DNA of 10,315 bases, taken from positions 1 through 10,315 of the forward strand of contig JAAYPU010000071.1 in the NCBI GenBank assembly GCA_012519645.1. The letters are read 5' to 3'. The notes under the pieces are model-generated. The model had not been told where the DNA came from. It saw only the letters and a list, made by a program, of their open reading frames with translations, and did no database searches. Made by a program: the position numbers and the translations under genes. Below are positions 1 through 5,116 of the stretch, one piece after another (within the stretch, counting starts at the first letter, position 1; each line of letters begins with the position of its first letter). This DNA comes from Clostridiales bacterium. Its GTDB lineage: Bacteria; Bacillota; Clostridia; Peptostreptococcales; JAAYPU01.

Positions 1-40
1 CTTTAAATGCCAACAAATCGCTCATCTGGATTGAATTCAT
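1..40 (-). CDS. Possible 5' fragment of a minus-strand gene running off the left edge
   Basis: A minus-strand frame is open from the window edge back to a TAG at about 118-120. Within it an ATG at 40-38 starts a peptide beginning MNSIQMSDLLAF that continues out of the window. An AGGGATGAT stretch about 10 nt upstream is a weak ribosome binding site. Thirteen codons are too few to assign a family. The open frame extends a further 26 codons upstream without another ATG, so the true start could differ, or the frame could be chance. A plus-strand frame over the same bases also stays open until a TAA near 78, so even the strand is uncertain. Confidence 0.25.
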   Translation of the reverse strand, partial: MNSIQMSDLLAFK

Positions 41-120
41 TAAAGCATCATCCCTGCATTTATTAATCTCCAATTCATAATATGAATCGACCGCAAATAT
101 TGTTTTTCGTAAGATTTTCT

Positions 121-147
121 AAATAAAAAAATAACCCGAAGGTTATT
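121..147 (-). terminator. Intrinsic terminator on the minus strand with a UUCG loop
   Basis: Read on the minus strand, AATAACC (147-141), TTCG (140-137) and GGTTATT (136-130) form a 7-bp stem closed by a C(UUCG)G tetraloop. The stem runs straight into seven consecutive T. On the plus strand no T-run follows, so the signal works leftward. No minus-strand gene is visible to its right; the next gene there is the plus-strand EAL gene. It may end a divergent or antisense transcript, or act as a leader terminator for the left-edge gene. Confidence 0.7.
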
Positions 148-164
148 AGTCAAAACATCTGTTA

Positions 165-193
165 TTGATTTTAATTTGTTTTATATGTATAAT
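165..193 (+). promoter_or_regulatory. Sigma-A-type promoter of the EAL gene
   Basis: TTGATT at 165-170 and a perfect TATAAT at 188-193 are separated by 17 nt. TG directly precedes the -10 box. Transcription would start near 200, giving a leader of about 34 nt before the ATG at 234. The ribosome binding site AAAGGAAG lies at 217-224. Confidence 0.7.
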
Positions 194-233
194 TTTTTTA
201 TGTGATTAGTTTGCTTAAAGGAAGTACTCTCAA

Positions 234-2195
234 ATGCATAGTATTCTTGTCAATGATTTACAAATAATTATCGCCTCCCTTGTGTTTGCTGCTTTATCTG
301 CATATAATTTTTTTGCCTTTAGTGAATTCAGCAACCATAATAAAATTGATGAAATAAATTTTATCGACAACATTATCCTTTTTTCAATGCTTTGGATCAT
401 CAATAGCATTTTCATTGTGCTTACTTTTCTTTACCGGTCGGTATTGATAAATGAATATATTTTTTTCATTGTATTTATATTGTCATTAATTGTTGCCATA
501 ACGATCCTCATAGCCAGTATCAACTTTATAAAAAATAAGAAACTTAAAGCTTTTCCATTTCTGCCCGTCGCCATTATCTATATCTTGTCATCCATCTTCG
601 TCGTTCTCGTTAAGGTTCCTATTCATTTAATATTTGATATCACCTTATATATGTATATAACAGCATCTATAATTTACGTAATCTTTGCTTTTCGATTTAG
701 GAAAATCAGAATACAAATAGGCCTTATTTACAATATTGGCGGTATCATAACAATATTTTTTGTTAACATATTAGAGTCTCTGTTAGGGTCATATGCCGTA
801 TCAACCATTTATATAGCTCTTTCTGTATTTTTAAATGTAGGTTTCTTCTTGTTTTACTGTGAATTATATTTCATGGATATAAAAGAAAAAATAAACAATA
901 TAGAATATAAAAACCAGCAGCTTACTACAGCAAAAAAACAAATACAGAAGCTTGCCTTTTATGACCCCATTACATTATTGAAGAATGTGTACACTCTCAA
1001 AGAGGATCTGAAAAGTAATCAGGATAATTTTAATTATGTTATGATTGTGAATATTGAAAACTTCAAAAGCTATAACAATCTTATCGGATATGAAAAAGGA
1101 AATTATATTTTAGAGGAAGTTGCCTCTAATCTAAAATCATTGCTTTCCGGAGAAGAAGAAATTTATAGGTTTCATTCGGATAAATTTATTATTCTTATAA
1201 ATAACAATGAAATATATGTTCTTAATCTTATAAATAGAATCATTTCCTTATTTAATACTAATCTGTTTTCCAACGTCTCTCTCAATCCATACATCGGAGT
1301 TTCTCAACTTACCCAATCAAAGGATTTTAATTCGATTATTCGTGAACTTGAGCTTACTTCACAATACGTGAAGAAAAGACGTCTTAGTTATTGCTTTTAT
1401 AACGATTTTTTCTTTGATGACTTTAAATACAAGCTAATGCTTGAAACTGATCTCAGGTCAGCAGTGATTCAAAAGCCTTGGCTCTTACACTTACAGCCGC
1501 AAATATCCTTTAAAGATAACAAGATTATCGGAGCTGAAATGCTTATTCGGTGGAAAAATAATGATACATACATATCCCCTGAAACATTTATTCCTATTGC
1601 TGAAGAATTAGGCTTGATAAATGAAATTGGCGATTCCATAATTGAAACGGCTTTTTTATATTTGCGTCAGCTAAATGACTTAGGCTACGATAAAATAAAT
1701 ATATCTATTAATCTGTCCCCTTATCAGCTGATGGCAAAAAAATTTACTGAAAATATTATGATTAAGGCAAAAAAATTCTCCATAAAACCTGAGAATGTCA
1801 CTTTTGAAATAACTGAATCTTCTCTTATCCATAACATTGAAAAGGTTAACAGGATAATGTCAGAGCTGCAGGATATGGGTTTTTATTTTTCGCTTGATGA
1901 TTTTGGAAAAGGATATTCCTCTCTTTTTTACTTTACAAACTTAAATTTAGATGAAGTAAAATTTGATAAAACCTTTACTCATAGCCTGCCCCATAACGAA
2001 AAAAATCTTATTTTATTAAATTCCTTAACTGAAATGTGCAGAAAACTCAATGTAAAAATTGTAATCGAAGGAATAGAAAACGAAGAACAGTACTCATGTT
2101 TTAAAAGAATGAACTGTGATTATTATCAAGGTTATTACTTCAGCAAACCCATATCTATTGATGAGTTCATTGATTTGTTAAAGCAATCAAACTAA
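234..2195 (+). CDS. Membrane-anchored c-di-GMP phosphodiesterase (degenerate GGDEF plus EAL)
   Basis: Predicted inner-membrane enzyme hydrolysing cyclic di-GMP to pGpG. Residues about 8-220 hold roughly seven hydrophobic segments, probably a sensory membrane module of no family I can name. A short polar, coiled-coil-like linker (about 220-240) follows. Residues about 240-390 resemble a GGDEF domain that has lost catalysis: the signature site reads HSDKF (314-318) and the D-x-L-T-G motif is changed to DPITL (244 on). The EAL domain (about 415-650) keeps its metal and catalytic residues: E435 (as EML), N493, E528 (ITES), D555-D556 (DDFG), K576, E612 (EGIE) and Q632 (QGY). GTG of the usual DDFGTGYSS loop is GKG. 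Expected role is phosphodiesterase, with the dead GGDEF possibly sensing GTP. The start has a good RBS and promoter. It appears monocistronic. Confidence 0.9.
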   Translation: MHSILVNDLQIIIASLVFAALSAYNFFAFSEFSNHNKIDEINFIDNIILFSMLWIINSIFIVLTFLYRSVLINEYIFFIVFILSLIVAITILIASINFIKNKKLKAFPFLPVAIIYILSSIFVVLVKVPIHLIFDITLYMYITASIIYVIFAFRFRKIRIQIGLIYNIGGIITIFFVNILESLLGSYAVSTIYIALSVFLNVGFFLFYCELYFMDIKEKINNIEYKNQQLTTAKKQIQKLAFYDPITLLKNVYTLKEDLKSNQDNFNYVMIVNIENFKSYNNLIGYEKGNYILEEVASNLKSLLSGEEEIYRFHSDKFIILINNNEIYVLNLINRIISLFNTNLFSNVSLNPYIGVSQLTQSKDFNSIIRELELTSQYVKKRRLSYCFYNDFFFDDFKYKLMLETDLRSAVIQKPWLLHLQPQISFKDNKIIGAEMLIRWKNNDTYISPETFIPIAEELGLINEIGDSIIETAFLYLRQLNDLGYDKINISINLSPYQLMAKKFTENIMIKAKKFSIKPENVTFEITESSLIHNIEKVNRIMSELQDMGFYFSLDDFGKGYSSLFYFTNLNLDEVKFDKTFTHSLPHNEKNLILLNSLTEMCRKLNVKIVIEGIENEEQYSCFKRMNCDYYQGYYFSKPISIDEFIDLLKQSN

Positions 2196-2196
2196 C

Positions 2197-2218
2197 AAAT
2201 ACAAATTTATGTATTTTT
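2197..2218 (+). terminator. Weak hairpin after the EAL gene
   Basis: AAATACA (2197-2203) pairs with TGTATTT (2210-2216) over a 6-nt loop and continues into TT, starting 2 nt after the stop codon. Only one G-C pair is present, so this is a marginal terminator. Confidence 0.35.
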
Positions 2219-2254
2219 ATACATGTCTCCATCATTGCTTTTTATATTTATTTC

Positions 2255-2263
2255 TGCTATTAT
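2255..2263 (+). promoter_or_regulatory. Probable extended -10 promoter of argA
   Basis: TGCTATTAT is an extended -10 element. The candidate -35, TTGCTT at 2235-2240, lies 17 nt upstream of the hexamer and is poor. A TATAAT at 2274-2279 is a better hexamer but lacks any -35 and sits too close to the ribosome binding site. Confidence 0.4.
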
Positions 2264-2292
2264 AGGTCTGATATATAATTATTAGGAAGGTC

Positions 2293-2769
2293 GTGAACAA
2301 TTTGTTCATTCGAAAAGCAAGATTATCTGATGTTGAAAAAATACACGAACTGGTGAATTATTATGCAGAAAAACGGGTTATGCTTGCCCGCTCACGGAGT
2401 GCATTATATGAGTACATTCGCGACTTTGCTGTGATAGAGAAGGATGACGAAATTATTGCAATAGGCGCTCTTCATATATTATGGGTAGATTTAGCTGAGG
2501 TAAGAGCCTTGGCTGTCAAGGAAGAATTAAAAGGACAAGGCATCGGAAAGAAATTGGTTGAATTCTTTTTAGAAGAAGCAAAAGAACTGGGTATCTCCAA
2601 GGTCTTTACACTTACTTATCAGAAAGAGTTTTTTGCAAAGTGCGGTTTTACTGTTATTGACAAGGATAATATGCCGCATAAAGTTTGGAAGGAATGCATC
2701 AACTGTCCTAAATTCCCTAATTGCGACGAAGTATGTATGGAAATCGACATAAAAACCGACGAGCTGTAA
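2293..2769 (+). CDS. argA: N-acetylglutamate synthase, short GNAT (ArgA) type
   Basis: Acetyl-CoA:glutamate N-acetyltransferase, first step of arginine biosynthesis, cytosolic. The 158-residue product is a single GNAT domain starting FIRKARLSDV. The acetyl-CoA loop is GQGIGK (81-86), preceded by the VRALAV strand (70-75). Short stand-alone GNAT proteins of this kind (COG1246) serve as NAGS in many bacteria that lack the kinase-fused form. An argD facing it supports the role. The C-terminus carries four cysteines (135, 138, 144, 148; C-x2-C-x5-C-x3-C), which suggests a bound metal. The start is taken as GTG 2293 with TTAGGA 5 nt upstream; an in-frame TTG at 2302 is nearly as good given AGGAAGG at 2284-2290. 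The last seven codons are part of a terminator stem. Another GNAT substrate cannot be excluded. Confidence 0.8.
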   Translation: MNNLFIRKARLSDVEKIHELVNYYAEKRVMLARSRSALYEYIRDFAVIEKDDEIIAIGALHILWVDLAEVRALAVKEELKGQGIGKKLVEFFLEEAKELGISKVFTLTYQKEFFAKCGFTVIDKDNMPHKVWKECINCPKFPNCDEVCMEIDIKTDEL

Positions 2770-2791
2770 AAAGCTCGTCGGTTTTTATGTC
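2746..2791. terminator. 20-bp perfect hairpin with the argA stop codon in its loop
   Basis: Bases 2746-2765 and 2772-2791 are exact reverse complements, giving a 20-bp stem with a 6-nt loop GTAAAA (2766-2771). The loop holds the argA stop TAA (2767-2769). The G-C-rich core ACCGACGAGCT is flanked by five A on one side and five T on the other, so the hairpin can end transcription from either direction. It suits the convergent argA/argD arrangement, though argD transcripts must first cross the repeat array. Confidence 0.85.
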
Positions 2792-2894
2792 AGAGGTTAG
2801 AGGTTGGAGGTTAGATGTTAGGGGGAATTGATAATTGACAATAGATAATTGACAATTGATGCGCAGCATCAATCCTCTATTCCCTATTCCCTAA
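2792..2894. repeat. Heptad repeat array 1 (argA/argD gap)
   Basis: A degenerate 7-bp tandem array starts at the base after the argA terminator. Units are AGAGGTT twice, GGAGGTT and AGATGTT (2792-2819), then an AGGGGGA spacer, then five ATTGACA-like units (2827-2861). After a small hairpin, CCTCTAT, TCCCTAT and TCCCTAA follow (2874-2894). The last unit contains the argD stop codon (CTA, 2891-2893, minus strand). Read on the minus strand the right block is made of GGGAATA words, which recur in array 2. Confidence 0.8.
2855..2873. repeat. Small perfect inverted repeat inside heptad array 1
   Basis: ATTGATGC (2855-2862) and GCATCAAT (2866-2873) are exact reverse complements around GCA. The 8-bp stem has no T-run on either side, so it is a poor terminator. 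It joins the ATTGACA block to the CCCTATT block. Confidence 0.6.
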
Positions 2895-4093
2895 CCCATT
2901 ACAGCTTCCATCACATCAATCAATATGCCAAACATTTCATCAATTTCTTCCTTAGTGACAATCAAGGCAGGCATGAGACGAATAGTCGCCGGCTGCGGAG
3001 AATTTATCAATAATCCTTTTTCCATACACTTAGCGACTATTTCTTTTCCTTTTTCAGAAGGCAAATCAAATCCTATCAAAAGCCCTTGTCCACGAATAGC
3101 TTTTAAGCCATACTTATTTTTTATAGTGTCTAATCTACTTATTATATATTCACCTTGTACCTGAGCATTGCAACACAAATCCTTTTCAATGATTTCACTG
3201 ACTACTGCATAGCCTACCTTCATAGCAAGGGGCTGACCTGAATAAGTGCCTCCTTGGTCCCCGGCATCGAAAACATTATATTTTTCTTTAGTGAGCATTG
3301 CGGATAGAGGGAATCCTCCTCCAATACCTTTTGCCAATGTCATTATATCCGGTTCTACTTGATAGTGTTCATATGCAAAAAGCTTTCCTGTACGACCAAT
3401 ACCTGTTTGTACTTCATCAAAGATAAGCAGTATCCCTTTTTCATCACATAGCTTTCGTATTGCCTCGATATAGCTTTGGTCGAGTGCATATACCCCGCCC
3501 TCGCCTTGAATAGGCTCCATCATGATCGCACATGTATCAGGCGTGATCGCATCGATAATAGCATCCATATCGTTTATCGGAACATGCTTAAATCCCTTCA
3601 CTTTTGGTTCAAAAAGCTTTGACCAATATGACTTGCCGGAAGCAGACATGGCTGCTAAGGTCCGTCCATGAAAGGAATTAACAAAGGTTATGATCTCATA
3701 CGCACCGTTTAAATATTTCTCCCCATATTTTCTGGCAAGCTTAATCGCACTTTCATTAGCTTCCGATCCGCTATTGGAAAAGAATACCCTGTCAAAACAT
3801 GAATAATCCATGAGCAGTTTTGCAAATTGGATCATAGGCTTGTTATAAAAAGCGGGGCTGGCATTGATCAATTCAGAAGCTTGCTCCTGTAAAGCCTTAA
3901 TCATCACATCCGGACAATGTCCCAAAGATGTAACCGCCCAACCTCCTATAAAATCTAAATATTTCTTGCCGTCCGTATCCCACAAATACATTCCTTTTCC
4001 TTTTTCCATAACTATAGCAGGTCTTTCAGTTACATATAAAATGCTCTTTTTTGCTTCCTCTAACAGTGCTTCCGTTCCATCTATATACTCCAT
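2891..4093 (-). CDS. argD: Acetylornithine aminotransferase (class III, PLP-dependent)
   Basis: Transfers an amino group from glutamate to N-acetylglutamate semialdehyde in arginine biosynthesis; PLP enzyme, cytosolic. The roughly 400-residue product shows the class III signatures: GGWAVTSLGHC near the N-terminus, the phosphate-binding SNSGSEANE, FHGRTLAAMS, the EPIQGEGG segment, IFDEVQTGIGRTG with the PLP-ring aspartate, and the Schiff-base lysine in TLAKGIGGGFP (K255). The start at 4093 is chosen because GGAGG lies 8 nt before it. An ATG 15 nt upstream (4108) overlaps that ribosome binding site and has none of its own. Related aminotransferases (succinylornithine, GABA) share the fold, so the adjacent NAGS gene is part of the argument. 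The stop codon lies inside a heptad repeat unit. Confidence 0.88.
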   Translation of the reverse strand: MEYIDGTEALLEEAKKSILYVTERPAIVMEKGKGMYLWDTDGKKYLDFIGGWAVTSLGHCPDVMIKALQEQASELINASPAFYNKPMIQFAKLLMDYSCFDRVFFSNSGSEANESAIKLARKYGEKYLNGAYEIITFVNSFHGRTLAAMSASGKSYWSKLFEPKVKGFKHVPINDMDAIIDAITPDTCAIMMEPIQGEGGVYALDQSYIEAIRKLCDEKGILLIFDEVQTGIGRTGKLFAYEHYQVEPDIMTLAKGIGGGFPLSAMLTKEKYNVFDAGDQGGTYSGQPLAMKVGYAVVSEIIEKDLCCNAQVQGEYIISRLDTIKNKYGLKAIRGQGLLIGFDLPSEKGKEIVAKCMEKGLLINSPQPATIRLMPALIVTKEEIDEMFGILIDVMEAVMG

Positions 4094-4100
4094 AAACGTT

Positions 4101-4107
4101 TCCTCCA
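4101..4107 (-). promoter_or_regulatory. Ribosome binding site that decides the argD start
   Basis: On the minus strand TGGAGGA lies just upstream of the ATG at 4093, with 8 nt from GGAGG to that ATG. It overlaps the earlier in-frame ATG (4108-4106), which therefore cannot be the main start. Confidence 0.75.
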
Positions 4108-4129
4108 TTACACATTACTTTATCGTATA

Positions 4130-4158
4130 ATTATACATATTTATTTATAATAATTCAA
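4130..4158 (-). promoter_or_regulatory. Sigma-A-type promoter of argD
   Basis: On the minus strand TTGAAT (4158-4153), a 17-nt spacer and a perfect TATAAT (4135-4130) are present, with TG directly before the -10 box. The start would be near 4123, about 30 nt from the chosen ATG. This shows argD is transcribed separately from the regulator gene upstream. The rest of the 4094-4227 gap shows no convincing terminator for the regulator. Confidence 0.7.
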
Positions 4159-4227
4159 TAGTCTGAAAAATTTTTCTTCCGAATTTTTAATACTCTCGCC
4201 CATAGGCATTAGCTTTATTAATATTAG

Positions 4228-4722
4228 TTATTCTTTTGATTTATCTGTGTAATATTCATCTTTAAAAGCTTCAAATGCTTTATGAAATTCATTATTTTTA
4301 AGTAAAAAAGCATTAAAAATTTCAATGCACTTCAAGGTGTCATCACCGATATTATGCTCCATTAGTTCTGTTTCTACTAATGCATCCTCTGAAACACCTA
4401 TATTTCTTAAAAAAATCTCTATTGTATTATGCCTTTTCAGAAGAAATTCACCTGCTATTTTCCCAAGCTCTGTAAGCATTATAATCCCATATTTTTCATA
4501 TTTCAAGAATCCTAACTGAGTCAATTTCTGAACCATTTTTGTAGCTGAAGGTGGTTTTACATGGAGCATATCGGACAAAGAAGTCATTCTCACATACCCA
4601 TCTTCTATTGCATTTCTATATATCATCTCCAGATAATCTTCCATGGCAGAAGACAAAAGTCTGTTACTTTGAGCCAGTAGCTGGTATCCCCGAACTGTCC
4701 TGAAAACTTGATTCTTTGCCAT
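4228..4722 (-). CDS. DtxR/MntR-family metal-dependent repressor
   Basis: Probable metal-activated DNA-binding repressor of the divergent feoAB genes. The 164-residue protein has a winged helix-turn-helix (about 25-90; LSDMLHVKPPSATKMVQKL is the family hallmark) and a helical metal/dimer domain (about 95-150). It lacks the SH3-like third domain of DtxR. Aligned by eye to B. subtilis MntR, the metal ligands D8, E11, H77, E99, E102 and H103 correspond to D29 and E32 (MEDYLEMIY), H98, E119, E122 and H123 (ELMEH). The Asp and Glu at the DtxR Met10 and Cys102 positions are of MntR type. A 20-residue basic N-terminal extension precedes the fold. The start at 4722 has GGGA 9 nt upstream; an ATG at 4731 sits almost on that site. 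Context argues for iron homeostasis, ligands for manganese sensing. Confidence 0.88.
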   Translation of the reverse strand: MAKNQVFRTVRGYQLLAQSNRLLSSAMEDYLEMIYRNAIEDGYVRMTSLSDMLHVKPPSATKMVQKLTQLGFLKYEKYGIIMLTELGKIAGEFLLKRHNTIEIFLRNIGVSEDALVETELMEHNIGDDTLKCIEIFNAFLLKNNEFHKAFEAFKDEYYTDKSKE

Positions 4723-4801
4723 AAAAATCATTCCCTTTATAGTAAAAATATTTTCTTATCTCATATATATTCGTAACACATCCTTTTTATTTAACATATC
4801 T

Positions 4802-4819
4802 TAGTGTAGGGAAACACTA
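4802..4819. promoter_or_regulatory. Candidate metalloregulator operator upstream of feoA
   Basis: TAGTGT (4802-4807) and ACACTA (4814-4819) are exact inverted half-sites around AGGGAA. The site lies in the 133-bp divergent region between the DtxR/MntR-type gene and feoA, 36 bp before the feoA start. A possible feoA promoter, TTAACA (4791-4796) with CACTAT (4815-4820) at 18 nt, would place the -10 box inside the operator, so bound repressor would block it. That promoter is weak by sequence. No clear promoter for the regulator gene could be fixed in 4732-4800. Confidence 0.55.
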
Positions 4820-4855
4820 TTAAGGGCAGCTTATATTATTAGGAGGACATAAGAA

Positions 4856-5095
4856 ATGAACGACAAATATATTCCGCTTAATTATTTACCTTTGGGCAAA
4901 AAGGGGAAAGTAAAATTACTCACATCGGAAGGTATCATGCGACGTCGTATGTTAGACCTGGGGCTTATATCCGATACTGAGGTGGAAGCACTTCAAAAAA
5001 GCCCATCCGGGGATCCTATTGCGTATTATATACGAGGTGCCGTTATCGCTTTACGTTCTGAAGACGCCAGCAAAATAGCGGTAGAAATCCTGTGA
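4856..5095 (+). CDS. feoA: Ferrous iron transport protein A
   Basis: Small cytosolic partner of FeoB, needed for ferrous iron uptake. The 79-residue product is a single SH3-like beta-barrel. The family pattern is visible: PLGKKGKV near the N-terminus, the RRRMLDLGLISDTEVE helix and strand, then PIAYYIRGAVIALR and a short C-terminal helix. Length is normal for FeoA. AGGAGG at 4841-4846 lies 9 nt before the ATG. The feoB start follows 21 nt after the stop, so the two are co-transcribed. Control is probably by the inverted repeat just upstream and the divergent metalloregulator. Confidence 0.93.
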   Translation: MNDKYIPLNYLPLGKKGKVKLLTSEGIMRRRMLDLGLISDTEVEALQKSPSGDPIAYYIRGAVIALRSEDASKIAVEIL

Positions 5096-5116
5096 CATTA
5101 AAGGGGATCAATCTTT

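Noticed and set aside
2792..2894. CRISPR-like array
   Set aside because: The units are 7 bp, contiguous and without unique spacers, and no cas gene is nearby.
2925..3164. Plus-strand open frame antisense to argD
   Set aside because: It mirrors conserved argD codons in another frame; no start signals or recognisable product.
4130..4165. ARG box (ArgR/AhrC operator) over the argD promoter
   Set aside because: Only one TGAATTATT-like half is present around the -35 hexamer; the second half is missing and the region is too AT-rich to trust it.
4141..4227. Terminator of the metalloregulator gene
   Set aside because: The only structures are a 3-bp GCC/GGC stem and an A/T self-complementary stretch; neither is convincing.
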